A stretch of DNA of 64,000 nt from Patagioenas fasciata (lineage: Eukaryota > Chordata > Aves > Columbiformes > Columbidae), in the NCBI RefSeq assembly GCF_037038585.1, contig NC_092521.1, positions 110,634,605 through 110,698,604 of the forward strand, read 5' to 3'. Under the pieces are notes generated by a model. The model ran no database searches. It saw nothing but the letters and a program-made list of their open reading frames with translations, and was not told the origin of the DNA. The position numbers and the translations under genes were made by a program. Positions 36,939 to 49,947 of the stretch are shown here, piece by piece; positions within the stretch are counted from its first letter, which is position 1, and each line of letters opens with the position of its first letter.

Positions 36939-39900
36939 CCAAAACTGCAAATACTGGATCAAAATACTTTGTGCTTTGAAGTCCTGAAAACATCTGTAAC
37001 ACTGAAGATAGCAACTACTCTGTCCCATGAAACAAGATGCAGACTCCTATGACCAATCACACAGCCATTGCAGGGAACCAAAAAAAAAATCAATAATAAT
37101 GAAATATCATCTAGAGTGCTGTTCCCCTGGAAGGTATGCAAGGCTAAGGCAAGTTCTCACCTTCAAGAACTCATTCTAGAAAACCATCATGTTTAGTGTT
37201 AGATTGTTGTTAGGAGCATCTGTTTGTTTTAAATCAGATTACACATGCCATGTGTGTTTAAAAAAAGTGAGCATCTGCATACAGTGGAAAGTAAAGAGGT
37301 TACCTTGGAAACATTCTGATATTTGAAAACCAGTTCCTAAAAAAACCCAGCAAGTCAGAATCTAGGTGCTTCTTTGAGCAGAAGTATCTACCTCAAAACT
37401 CTACTGGGAGAAGGTTTGTTCCCAGCCAATCCCCATCTGCGTCACAGTGAATTGTCACATGCCTACTTACAGATACTTCCACGAAGAGCCATTATTACTA
37501 TGTTATTTACATCCTCACAAGGTATCTCAGTCTCTCAAGGGAAAAGCACAGATGCATGATTTATAGTACAGGCCCAATTTGGTTTAATGACCAAACTGGG
37601 ACTGGAGAAAGAGTTCTAAACATTTCATTCATTTGGCCCAGCTACATTAGACTAACTACCTTGAAGTAAACACTGAGACTCAAATAGTAACACAGCAAAG
37701 GTGAACATGGTCTGGTCTGCAAGGATAGCTCATTGACCAGGGCTGAATTAGTGTATTAGAATGCTGAAATATGATCATCTCCATGTTACAGTCCCGAAAA
37801 TGGTTTGCTTTGGGACTCAGTTCCTGGAACACTAGGAGGAGTTTATGCATTTGAGTTCATCCAGGCTAATAATCAGGTTTTTCTATTTTTGCACACAGTC
37901 TATTGAAGTTCCTACTGACTGGCAGCAAACACATCTTTCTCAGGCCAAAACTCTTCTCAAAGAAAGAAACAGTAGAAGAGTTTAACCGAGTGTAATTTGA
38001 ATTTGTTTAACAGGTCAGTTCAAGCTTTCAGGGAGATGCTCTGTTGTGGCTTTTGAGCAAACACTCACCAGGTGGACTAAAATATCAATGCCTTTTAAAT
38101 TAAACTAAGAGCCTAAACTGACTCCTACTCAGACAGTCCAATACACTGCCATAGTGATGGCATATGACTATTAAGTTCCAGTGAGACAAATCCAACAGTT
38201 GTACCTCACAACTACTTATCTGAGCAGGAAGAAATACTAAGCATTTGTCCTTGGAGTATTTCCCATGAAAGGACTAGAAGAGCAAATAAATAGTCAGCCC
38301 TTTCTGGCAAGTAATGATGCCTACTAATGGCAAAGCATTTTTCCAAATGAAGTAACTTCCTACATAAGACCATAACATTTGCTTTTTTTTTCCTATTAGG
38401 AGACTGAATGTACCTAAACAATAATCTCCAGTGTCCCAGCTTGACAAATTTCAACATAATCCACTAAGAGTGTTGACAGATCTGTTCATTCAAATCAAAA
38501 GCATATCAGCAATTGGCACTTTTTTAACAGGATCTTTTCCTTGGTTTGAGTGATCACTTGAATTTTTCCATACTTAAAATAGCTTCTTGGAAGAAGAAGA
38601 AGAAAAAAATAATCTACCGCACGTTCCAAAGATGGCTGTCTAGATAGAGATACTGGACATGCATAACCAGGCAAATTCAAATAATCTCTTAGTTTAGCAG
38701 CCATGTCTCAGCTCATATTGCTTTCACTCCTCAAACCACCCCCTGCATAACTTGATGAAGGACATGCTTGCTGTGTATGCCTCCTCTTTTGCTCAGTCAG
38801 TGCATGCTCTTCGCCCAAACACACATCCAGATATGAGGATTTTCTTGGAACTCCATCAAGCTTTCAGTTTTCTCTAATAACACTTACAATGTACATTTAC
38901 TAGCCATCACTGTTGGACCTCTAGTTACCACTCTTTTGGTCTGTGGTTCATTTGATGTTATGTTTTCCTTTACTCCTGCTTGCAGATGATACATCATATT
39001 CACACATGAGGAAGTTACTTGACAAGACACAAAGAAAAGTCAGGACACTGCAATGAATCCTGCTCTTACCTTTGACACAGGCATGACAAATTTCTTCACT
39101 AAGGCTATTTCCTCAGAAAGAATATCTGAGACTACCTCAGGGGTGTCCAGTAACTGAGAATCGTGAAAGCGAGATGAGGTATAAATGAAACATTCGCTGT
39201 CCATTAACACACGGTCCACACTCCAAAAAAAGCTCAAGATCCTTGCCTGAAGGTATTGCTATGGATGGATAATAGCATGAGATATAGCCATAAATGTTTA
39301 ATTTATAAACCTAGCAGCTAGAAAATTAGTCAACTAGACTGAAAGTGTTGAGGATTTTAATAGTGCCTGCCCACATTAACAGATGGAAATAGCGCCAATA
39401 GCTCAGAAATGTGCACAGATGCATTCAGATACTTGGTCTGCATTGACAACGTCATGTAAATTAAACTTTCGGATAAAATTCAATCTCTCAGCAGTGGGCA
39501 ACTCCAGAGGCGCTGAGGGCATTTCTTCTGCTTCCATAGGACACAGCCTGGCTTGCTGCCTCTCTCTTCACAGGCCTGCTGGCTCATCTTCCAAGTATTA
39601 CAGGGTCCATCCCAGAGGGGAAACAGCACCACAGAATGAAGGCACTGAAGCAGCATTCCTACATTTTTTCAGAGAAGCTCTGTGCAGCCAAAGGACCCTT
39701 TAGACTATAACCACAAATGCCAACTAAGAATGGGAGAAAAAAGTGGAATAGGAATAGCAGGACAGAGAAGCGAGCAAGGGAATGATGTGTCAAAGACAAT
39801 CAGCAAGATGAGAAGTGGAATAAAATTTGTCTCTAATTCTTCTTTCACCAAGGTGTACGCCAGCTGGAATTAGCAAGTCAAAAGCAAAGCATCAAACCAG

Positions 39901-40443
39901 AATCATGTTTAGTCATCCCTGTGACCTCCACAGGTGTAGTTTTCAGGATCTGGATTATCCAGAAGGATGTCAGACCCCAATCAGGTCACCTCACCTTCTC
40001 CCTGCTGCTCCTCAGAAACAAAACCATCAGGCAGCAGAAGATGCAAACCAAAATAAACGGCAACAGCTCTGAGCCACAGTCAAGGCTTCTTCCCAGCATT
40101 TTTCCAAACAGGCTTCAGAGGTCAAAAACCAACAGGGTGGCAGCCAAAGAAATCAGAAAGGCAGACTCTGAATGACAGGTAGTACGACCACCACAGAAGA
40201 ATGACAGCACGTTGCAAAGGGTATTGGTGAGGGGCTGACTTCGCCAACTTCATCATTTTTATACTGCAGATAGATGGCTGGTTCACCTCTCCTCCATGTG
40301 AGGCAGCAGCTCCCATTTTTCACCAACAATAGAGTTTAAAACCAGGAGACCTTTCTGAGGAAGAAGTACGACATCATGAATTAGCTACAGCTTCTCATGT
40401 CAGCCCAGGCTGGAAATCTTTTTATTTTCCCATAGTACATAGC

Positions 40444-40535
40444 AAAAAAACCCAACCAACCAACACAACAACAATTTAAAAAATAATAAGAAGAACAAAC
40501 AAACAAAAAAACCCCAGCCAAACAAAAAGCAAACC
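40444..40535. repeat. A/C-rich low-complexity tract
   Basis: About 90 bases of AACCAACC, AACAACAA, AATAATAAG and AAACAAAC units. It belongs to a recurring class of A/C-rich tracts on the plus strand of this gene. Confidence 0.8.
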
Positions 40536-42600
40536 CTTTGTTTGGAAAAGCCTGGCACCTCACCATTGAGAGGCTGCTCTCCCTTGGCTCACGCCTGCCA
40601 CGACACTGTTCTTTTTCAATGAAAATATGAAAAATTTTAATAGTTTAAATGCAGCGGTTCCAACTCATGTCAATAAAGCTGTGTTTCTCTAAAGCAGCAA
40701 AAATCTTTAGTTTGCAGACTCTCAGATCAGACATCAGATACCAAGTAAAGTTTAAGTCCTTCAAATATGTCAGTAAGATTTCACAGACGAAGAGGACCCT
40801 GTGTTATATTCATGGTAGTGAAGTTACGTACTTGCACAAGTGTTACAGGGAAGTGGTTTGGCTTTGTCATTAAAGTTTTAGGTTACTGAGTAAGAACAGC
40901 AAACCACCTCCCTTATTAATTTCTACTCAAATTCAGAAATACAATACCACACTTTCAATGTTTTTAAAGGAATGACTATGCATTTTTCAAAAATGAACTC
41001 CAGCCTCAGGAATGGATGTCTTGCAATGAGCTGGGTCACATAAAAAGATGAAAGAACCGGACCACTTGCCTCTTCAGTTAAAAGAAAAAAACATTCTTGC
41101 TAACTTTCCTGTTAAATTGCTTTTCAGATAAACAAACAATTCACTTATTTCTGCAGTTGCTCAATGGCGAGGCTTCTAAGAAGCATCTTCTTGTGCTTTC
41201 AGAAAGGGTAATGCTACAGGACGGTCTTCCTCTCATTCACTCCTACTTTCAACAAGTGCTTAGTCAGAATATAAAAATGGCCACAGATTAAGCGAAAACC
41301 TGATTTTTTTCCCCTCAGTGACCCTTCCAACTGCTGTTTCTTGCTGTGTTCCAAACTTCAAGCCAACATCCTAACCGCTTGTGAGTGATATTACTTCCAG
41401 GTGCTCCAAAAAGCAACAACACTGTGATACCCATTCTCCCCCAGCATCATCTCCCCACCTTCCCTCTGCACCCGCAGAGCTGCCAGGCACTGTGAGAAAA
41501 GGAGCAGAGCAGGAGCCTGAACCCCTTTGGCACCGGGGCAAGATGCCAATTCATGGATCTGACCTTTTGTTTTAAAGCATGGTCTCTGCCTTGTCATTCC
41601 TGACCCATGATCACGTGACTTCTGGGAAGAAATCCGACTCACTGGACTACTGAAGGATAATTAAGAAATCGTGTTTTACAATCATCCTCTTAGGATTCTT
41701 AGCTTGATTTTAGGGTCTCATCTAAAGACTGCAGAATGCAGTGGCTGCCGTGGATTTAGGTTTATGTCTCTGGCTAGGAGCATAAAAAAAATAAAACAGA
41801 AAATTACTTTGCTGCCACCAATCTTTATGAAATGCTAAGACAGATGCTACTAGCAGTAGGACTTTTAAAGGAGAGGGCTGACCATGGAAGGTGCCGGTTA
41901 CCTCACCATGTGTCGAGGTGCCACTAAAACCCCGAGAAAGTCATACCAGCAACCAGACTAAGGGGCCCACAAAACACTGAATAAACTGCTAGGCTGCCCT
42001 TCGTACTATTTGTTTTATGGATGCTTTTGTTCAGCATAGCCTTTTTTAATTAAAAACAAAAAGGCAGTCTCTTGGGGGATCTATTTTCCTTTCCTCTTCT
42101 GACTTCAGCTCAAACACACCAAAAAAATTACAGCCACAGTACAAATAAAAATAGTTGAAGAACTTGCAGCTGTTGTTAATTTCCAAAGTATTCAACATTG
42201 CCCATTTAATGATGGAATAACATGCTCTAGTTTCAGTCCTGGTACAAGGCTATCTGAGCAGGAGGCAGATATTTTAGCTCATGCAATTGCCAAAGGCAAG
42301 TCAATGACTACAGCAAGCAGAGAAAGGGCAGGAGGATAACATTATGTAGACCACTGGGTGTCCACACCAAACATTTTCTCCCGCTTTTTCTTTCTCATTT
42401 ATAATTGTTAGTCAACTCACCAGCTGACTAGGTCAGGCTTGCAGACTTACTAGCATGTATAGCAGGAGAAAAATCTGCTTAATAAAAATTCATGAAGTGG
42501 AAAACATTTTTACAGCTGAAGAGCTAATTTTTCTTTCTATTTTAAGTATTGAGTATATCTGGTGTGTAATGCATTACACAGAGAGGTTTTGCTTCCTTAT

Positions 42601-42950
42601 AGAATAATTGAATCATTGTGGTTGCAAAAGACTTTTAAGATCATTGAGTCCAACCATTAACCTAACACTGTCAAGCCCACCACTAAACCATGTCCCTAAG
42701 AACCTCATCTATGTGTCTTCTAAACAACTCCAGGCATGGTGACTCAACCACTTCCCAGGCAGCCTGTTCCAGTGCTTGACAACTCTTCTGGTGAATAAAT
42801 TTTTTCTAATATCCAATCTGAACCTCTCTTGGTGAAATTTGGGGCCATTTCCGCTCATCCTATCACTTGCTATTTGGTAAAAGAGACTGATGCCCTCCTC
42901 GCTCCCTGAATGAAGTCTTTAACCAACTTGTCTATAGTCTGGATGAGTGG
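42601..42950 (-). mobile_element. CR1 retrotransposon fragment
   Basis: CR1 3' region in minus orientation, with its terminus at the left (plus strand AGAATAATTGAATCATTGTG). Then come AGTCCAACCATTAACCTAAC, CCAGGCAGCCTGTTCCAGTG and TTTTCTAATATCCAATCTGA, all typical of the CR1 3' UTR and ORF2 end. It is 5'-truncated near 42950. Confidence 0.9.
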
Positions 42951-44155
42951 ATTTCCCTAGTGTAGTACAGAACAAAGTAACAGTATGTATTTGTAGGGAA
43001 CAAAAATGAATCAAAACATTACTCGTAAGCTTGGCAAGGAGAATCTAAAAACTAAAACCACATCTAAGCACAAAACCCACTTCTGAAGCACTGAAGTCAG
43101 ATGCAGCAGAAATGCTTATTCAGTTACATCTCTTGTAGCTCTGTCTTCAGTTGCAAATTATCTTCTCATGCCTACCTGCTTACAAACTAGTCTGAGCAGA
43201 ATTAGTAGAGAGACAATTCTTATAAATTCACACGCAACATCCACGAGTAGCCATGAAGTGCAAAAGAAAAATTAAGACTTAGGTACGGGAGCAAAATTCA
43301 AAGGCTCAGAAGTGACAGGGAAATTGGGAAATTGTTGATTATAATTGGAAATACAGAGCTTCTGTGTCTGGTTTCGTTTGCCTCATTCACATGTATAAAG
43401 GCACAGTTAGAACTCACAATGCCAGAGCATTCAGCAGATAATATTTGGCGGAAAAAAAAATCTGTTCTCCTCTTGTTAAGGGCCCATTGGCAGAGCAAAA
43501 TTTAAAACATGATAAGTAACAGTTTTAAAGGGGAAAAGAGAGGAAGAAATTTTTTAAGTCCAAGCTTGCAACATTGCCAAGACACCACTATTATGCTCAG
43601 ATACAGTTTTAATCTACTCCAACCAAAAAAAATTTAAAAGGCCCCAACAAGCCAGCCTTTGGAGAGAAAAAGACTTTGCAGAAAAAAATACTCAATCCAA
43701 CACTCAACAGATGAGATACTCTGGTTTGGACCTCTCTAACATCAAATAAACTACCTGGTGAACAGGACTGAGGTGGGGAAGAAGATTCGGGGGAATCTTC
43801 TGCAAAGGGACAGAGCAATGGTGACAGCTGTAGAGAGTGTCCTGGAGACAGCTCAGTCTCCAGCTCCTCCTCGGGCTTTTGGGCTCTCCCCTATTTCATC
43901 CTGCTCATAGGAGGTGTCATTGGTCCTTCCTGCTTCCTTCTTCCCGCTGTTTAACAGAGCTAAGCCAAATCCCTCCAGTGGCTACCGAGACAGCAGTAAT
44001 ACAGCTGAACTCATTATTCATCTTAGAGTAATTGTTCTGGCTGTCTGCAGCTTGCTCCCTGCATGCGTGTCTGCTCAGAGAATCACAGAATGTTAGGGAT
44101 TGGAAAGGACCTCAGAAGATCATCTAGTCCAATCCCGCCACTGGAGCAGGAACAC

Positions 44156-44869
44156 CTAGATGAGGTTACACAGGAAGGCGTCCAGGCGGGTTTTGAATGT
44201 CTCCAGAGTAGGAGACTCCACAGCCTCCATGGGCAGCCTGTTCCAGTGCTCTGTCACCCTCACTGTGAAGAAGTTTCTTCTCATATTTAAGTGGAACCTC
44301 TTGTGTTCCAGTTTGAACCCATTACCTCTTGTCCTACTGATGGTTGTCACTGAGAAGAGCCTGACTCCATCCTCGTGACACTCAACCTTTGCATATTTAT
44401 AGACATCAATGAGGTCACCCCTCAGTCTCCTCTTCTCCAAGCAAAAGAGACCCAGCTCCCTCAGCCTTTCCTCATAAGGGAGATGGTCCACTCCTTTAAC
44501 CATCTTCATTGCCCTGTGCTGGACTCTCTCCAGCAGTTCCCTGTCTTTCTGGAACTGAGCGGCCCAGAACTGGACACAATATTCTATATGTGGTCTCACC
44601 AGGGCAGAGGAGAGGGGAAGGAGAACCTCTGTTGACATACTAACCACCCCCCTTCTAATACACCCCAGGATGTCATTGGCCTTCCTGGCCACAAGGGCAC
44701 AGTGCTGGCTCATGGTCATCCTGCTGTCCACCAGGACCCCCAGGTTCCTTTCCCCTACGCTGCTCTCTAATAGGTCATTCCCCAACTTATACTGGAACCT
44801 GGGGTTGTTCCTACCCAGATGCAAGACTCCACACTGTCCCTTGTTATATTTCATTAAATTTTTCCCCAC
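44156..44869 (-). pseudogene. CR1 ORF2 C-terminal fragment (RT thumb and tail)
   Basis: A 237-codon open frame matching the end of CR1 ORF2. Recognisable stretches are [14 protein letters not shown] near the start, [20 protein letters not shown], the [20 protein letters not shown] region, and a final [10 protein letters not shown]...DAFLCNL. It ends at the natural CR1 stop. A stop codon and short gap separate it from the preceding palm fragment. The long intact frame reflects recent insertion, not host function. Confidence 0.95.
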
Positions 44870-44893
44870 CCAACTCTCCAGCTTGTCCAGGTC

Positions 44894-45244
44894 TCACTGG
44901 ATGGCAGCACAGCCTTCTGGTGTGTCAGCCACTCCTCCCAGCTTGGTGTCATCAGCAAACTTGCTGACAGCACACTCTATTTCCTCATCCAAATAACTGA
45001 TTAATATATTGAAGAATACCAGTCCCAGTACCAACCCTTGAGGGACTCCACTAGATACAGGTCTCCAACTAGACTCTGCCCCATTGACCATGACTCTCTG
45101 GCTGCTTTCCTTCAGGCAGTTCGCAGTCCACCTCACCACCCAATCGTCCAGACTGCACTGCCTCAGTTTAGATGTAAGGATGCTGTGGGAGATCAAATGC
45201 TTTACTGAAGCAAAGGTAGAACACATCCACCTCTCTGCTGTCAT
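44894..45244 (-). pseudogene. CR1 ORF2 fragment (RT palm)
   Basis: Contains the reverse transcriptase signature blocks [11 protein letters not shown] and [11 protein letters not shown]. The FADD sequence is the catalytic aspartate pair motif of CR1-type enzymes. The frame is closed by a TGA directly after EGCAAIQ, where active copies continue with an RDL-like sequence. It belongs to the CR1 insertion spanning 44077-45590. Confidence 0.95.
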
Positions 45245-45356
45245 CTATTCACCTCGTTATATCCTCATAAAAGGCAATGAGGTTGGTCAAGCACGACTTC
45301 CCCTTGGTGAAACCACGATGACTGTCCCTAATGACCCTCTTATCCTTGGTGTCATC

Positions 45357-45587
45357 TCAAGGCATATCAAGGATAAGTTGTTCCATCACTTTCCCAGGGA
45401 TGGAGGTGAAGCTGACCAGTCTATAGTTACCTGGGTCTTCCTTCTTGCCCTTTTTGGAGACTGGAGTGACATTTACTTTCCTCCAGTCCTCAGGCACCTC
45501 TCCTGTTTCCCAGGACTTGGCAAAGATGATGGAGAGTGGTCTAGCACTGACCTCTGCTAGCTCCATTGACAAAAGATGCTTGTGCAT
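45357..45587 (-). pseudogene. CR1 ORF2 fragment (RT fingers)
   Basis: The most 5' part of this CR1 copy. It reads MELAEVSARPLSIIFAKSWE, then GEVPEDWRKVNVTPVSKKGK and KEDPGNYRLVSF. The next about 110 bases still match CR1 at the DNA level (GTTTCACCAAGGGGAAGTCG on the minus strand) but are frameshifted and contain stops. CR1 similarity ends near 45590. Confidence 0.95.
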
Positions 45588-46337
45588 ATTAGGTCACATC
45601 ACAGGACAATAAATATATCAAGGTATGTAGACCAGCCAGGTAAAGGCCTATAGGCTATAGTCCCCAGTGCTTAAAGACAGGGTCTTCATGGTTTGAAGCA
45701 GACATTGCTGCTGCTTAGCATGCTCAGACGGGGTTCATTCAGCACATATTTTTCTGAGAAGACACCAGCTTGCTGAAATGGGGCAAAGAAAGAAAGTAGA
45801 TCACAAAAGTTGTTTTATTCAGCTTTTAAATTTACTACTAGAACTATCAATAATATAAGCAACTGCCTGTGCCACAGAGCAATTGTAATAACTAGGTAAT
45901 TGAGACAAACAAGGAAAACAGAGGCAACATCTCCACAGAGAATCTCACACCTGGCATCACAGCAATGCTCCTGCATGCACTGTAACGTGAAGGTGATGCA
46001 TGGAAGTGGTGAAACCAGACCCTGGTCATCACTGAACTCCAACAATCCACTTAATACAGATGTTTCAGAAGGGGAACGTAGCTGGTATTACACTGATATG
46101 AATGGACTCTACAGGTGCACAAGCACACAGTATCTGCATCCATCTGGACTAGTTCATGTACCATCAGTGATACTTCTATGAGAGCCTGGAAACCTTTACA
46201 CTAGAGGATGTTCTTCACACTTCAAGCCTAGTCCAGCCAGAAGCTTCCAACAAGACTTCAGGGTTTGCAACTATACTACCAGGTAATACAACTAAAGGGC
46301 TAACTTAGGTTTTCCTTTCAGTAGGACGAGGAGGGGG

Positions 46338-46395
46338 AAAAAAAAACAACCAAACAAACAAACCAAAAAAACCCACCCACACACCACACCACACA
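46338..46395. repeat. A/C-rich tract ((CAAA)n, (ACACC)n)
   Basis: A run of A followed by CAAAC, CCAAAA, CCCACC and CACACCACACC units, with only A and C over nearly 60 bases. Confidence 0.85.
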
Positions 46396-46435
46396 GCTAT
46401 TTTACCATGGCCCCATGTTCAAAGTATTTTTCAGG

Positions 46436-46455
46436 AAAACAAAACAAAACAAAAC
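46436..46455. repeat. (AAAAC)n microsatellite
   Basis: Four AAAAC pentamers in intron 1, shortly after the A/C-rich tract at 46338. Confidence 0.85.
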
Positions 46456-48379
46456 CCAACATCCGGAATCACTACATCTGTGAGATGACTCAATGACTTC
46501 TTCCAGGCACATCCATGTGGACTGCTCTTGGAACAGTACAATGTTCATTTAAATAAAAGGAAAAGGAAAGACGCAAAAGGAAAGATCACTAGGAGAAACT
46601 CTTCACTTTCAAACTGAAATTAGTGGGGCTTTCCAGTAGGACACTTTTCGAATTTTTTTACATGGTATGTTCTTGTGTTGACTTTTATATCTCTGTTCAA
46701 AAAGAATGACATGTCAAACTTTTTTGTCTGCAAAGATCAGGCTACCATCCTCCCTGTTCATTCGTGAAAATAATCATAACCCCATGACTCTAGCAGCTCA
46801 TCTTGGTGGGGAAGAGGAAGGTCATCAATGCGAGACTGACAAGTAAATGTCAAAGATTACTAAAAGTAACAAATCCACAATGCACTGAGAGTCTCAGGAT
46901 GATAATTTGGAAATTCTTGTCCTATTTCAGAACAGTTCTACCAAAAAACGCAAGTTTAAAAGTCTAGTATAGTAAAGGCATTCTTAATAGGTTAGAAACA
47001 TCTCCTTTAAACCAGAACAGACATCAGGAGACTGGAAACAAAAGGACAAACATTCTCCAAGGGTCCACAACTACAAAGGCCAGTCAAAAGAAGTGAGGAG
47101 AGTAGCATATGAGACCAGGACACCAAATTGCAAACACTCAGATTGCTGCCAGTGACACTGATGAACAAAAATTACTCTCAGAATAATATAACTTTTTAAA
47201 ATGTACACATGCAACCACATCCACCTAGATGACTGGCAGATGTTCTGCAGGGACAGTGAAACAAATCTTAACAGAGAAACAAGATCTGGACAAGAGGGAA
47301 AGGTGATGATGCTGTGCTGTTTACCCAGTTCTGCAGAAGCAAAGAGATGCAAAGAGTCCATACAAACTTATTAAATGCTCTCCCAGGTTACAGGAGCACA
47401 GAAAGAAGTCTCAGTTTCCTTATTTGTAGCTAGTGGACAAATACTAGAACATAGCACACAATAGAGGGATATTAATTCTTTTCCCAAGCTCTATTTTGGG
47501 ATAATTTCATCCTCTCTCCTATCATCTCTCTCACCCTCGGGTCCTCTACATCTCTCTTCCAGCATCTGTCTTGTTCTAGCTGATACTGCATTTTTAAATT
47601 GCTCCAGCTGACCAGACGTTTTTGGGAACATCCATACTCAGTGAATGTTCTAGGACAGTTTAAAATGCTGAAAGCTTTTCCTGGAAAATAGCAATCATGA
47701 CATCTTTAAGTAAAATGTAAAAGGTGGGGGGTTTTTCAGCTTGAAAGAAGGAAGATGAAGGAAGAGACAGGGAAGAGGAGACCAAATCTCTCAGAACCAG
47801 GTATTGCCTCTGCAAGGGATTTAGGTAAAGCCTAACCACAAACCATCCAAAAAAAGGCTGTCAGCAGAGCTAAGGTCTTCTGACCTGCCCAACTGAGAGT
47901 TTTACCATGCATGAGAAGGAACCAGGGTGCAACCACCCTGACAGGTAGCCATGTCTGAAACCAGTCCACTGGCTGTTCATGCAGTGCTTTTGTTTCTTAA
48001 ACACAGTAAAACACTAGAGGATAATATATAAGCAGAAGGTACTAGTTTATACTCAATGAGGGTTAGTAGGTAGTTTCACAGTTTCTGCATACTTGGAAAT
48101 ACACAGTACACTGATTATATAGGCATCTTTCAAGGTACACTTAAAGTTCCCAGCATTTTTTTGTTGTTGCTCAGTACACAAGTCTCTGTGTGCTGGGTCC
48201 CATGAGATGGGCATGCTTCCTCTCCCTTCCCCCACAACTGGTGAGTTAACCAGGGGCCTCGTAGCATGGACATCTTGGGGCTCCTTTGGGCCTTATGGGG
48301 AGACTCCTGCTCTTCAAATCCACCACACTGTACCTGGCACAAGAGGTATAATGTTGCAAATACATTAGCTGTCAGTATT

Positions 48380-48392
48380 GGGGGGGGGGGGG
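48380..48392. repeat. Poly(G)13 run
   Basis: Thirteen consecutive G on the plus strand (poly(C) in the VOPP1 transcript), followed by TGCGG. It is likely to be unstable in length and error-prone in assemblies. Confidence 0.9.
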
Positions 48393-49947
48393 TGCGGAAC
48401 ATAAGAGGTGGCCATATGAGCCATCCTCATGCATAAAATGCAAAACCTGACAGGTCTCCACTCATAGGTCAGCATGCATAAGAGTGGGTCTCTGGATTCA
48501 CTGGCACTTGGTTGACTTCTTTTTGGAGCAAATTCCTGGACTTGTCACTGGTGTTTTTCTTTGTCAAGAGCCAGTAATGTTGTTTTGCTAATGGCTTACA
48601 CAGGAGTACTGGAGCCAGCAGCTTGCATGCTGGTTGCTTTTATTGGTCTATTAAAATGAAATGAAGCTGGTGCTAAAGCTTTTATAATCATTTAGGTTAT
48701 TCCATTATGAGTTCAGGGCAGAAAAGCAAGCAATGGCATATTACACAACTGCACAGGCATAGAGCATCTACCCCTAGGTCTAAGGAGAAATCCATATGGA
48801 CTGAAGGGAAATGAACAGTGGGAAAGTTAGCACGCAGGAGTTTCTCCTGGTATAACAGAAGCAGCTGTTTCCTGTGCTGAGCACCACAGAAAGAAATAAA
48901 GCGGAAATAAATTCACCAAAAAGTATGCCAGGGCGACTATTATTTCATATTTGTCATTAGTTGCATCTAGAAGCCCTAATGATGAACCACAACATTGCTT
49001 CTTTCGTATTTTAATAATCCTTGTTCCCTTTCTGTGTAGTTATTGTGCAGCAACAGGAAGCAAGATGCAAACAAAGGCTAAAAGCAAACAATGAAGCAAA
49101 ATTCCTTGTCATGACAGCAAACAATCTTGATACAGCCACTCAACTGCTGTCACGTTTTGCATTCACGGCATAGAGTTTGCATAGGACCTGCAGAAAATCA
49201 AAGGAGGAAATCACAAGTGCTTACTAAAAGCCTTTACCAATGGTTAGGGGGAAAAGCAGCATGAAGGAAGCTTATTGAGGACTTCATAGATTTATTTGAA
49301 GGTTAGGCTGGCTTCATGAAGAACATCTTGCAGCATAAGGAACATCACAAAAACATCAGGAACATCAAGGAGTCTCACACCAGTTTCTTTTCTGACACTA
49401 CATCCAAACCAAACACTGCTGTTCATAACCCCCTGTGTTTCTGTAAGTCTTCTTTGGAGTGCAGTGTCAACAAATACCAAATATCCACAGTAAACGCATT
49501 AGACTTGCAAGCCTAAAAATATATTAATTAGGGATCTAGTTCTCAACATGTCACCACTATTAGCATTCTTACAGAAACAGTGAATTTTTTTTCCAATCCC
49601 ATCTACATTGACAAGTTTGCTACTTGATTTTCTGGGCCCAGGTAAACAGAAAGGACTTTATTTTGGCATTAGGCTGTCAACTAATCATTTCCTCTATCTT
49701 TTTTTTTTTCAAAGCCCTATCAAGAGGCATTCCCGAATTTGTAGAACAATTTTGAAGAGACCTAGGAACTAAGCAGAGGGTTGGTGGTATAGTACAACTT
49801 CCAATTCATCGCAAAGGAAAAAGTGTACCCATGGTCCTAAGTCTCAGAAGAATTTAGAATTGGGATCAAATCAAGATTTCTGTGCTTGAATTTCACATGT
49901 CATTCATTCAACTAGCTCAGGTCTAAAGCATGGTAATAAACCACTCA

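Larger units (their letters stand above)
44077..45590 (-). mobile_element. CR1 retrotransposon, 3' half with reverse transcriptase
   Basis: The longest transposon in the window, in minus orientation (same as VOPP1). The 3' terminus lies at 44077 (plus AGAATCACAGAATGTTAGGG, then GATCATCTAGTCCAATCC). ORF2 can be followed from about 45587 down to 44156 in three pieces. The endonuclease domain, ORF1 and 5' UTR are absent, which is the normal result of incomplete reverse transcription. Stops and at least one frameshift make it inactive. Conservation is good, so it is one of the younger CR1 copies here. Confidence 0.95.

Noticed and set aside
45084..45560. 158-codon plus-strand open frame
   Set aside because: It is the antisense shadow of the CR1 reverse transcriptase fragments on the minus strand.
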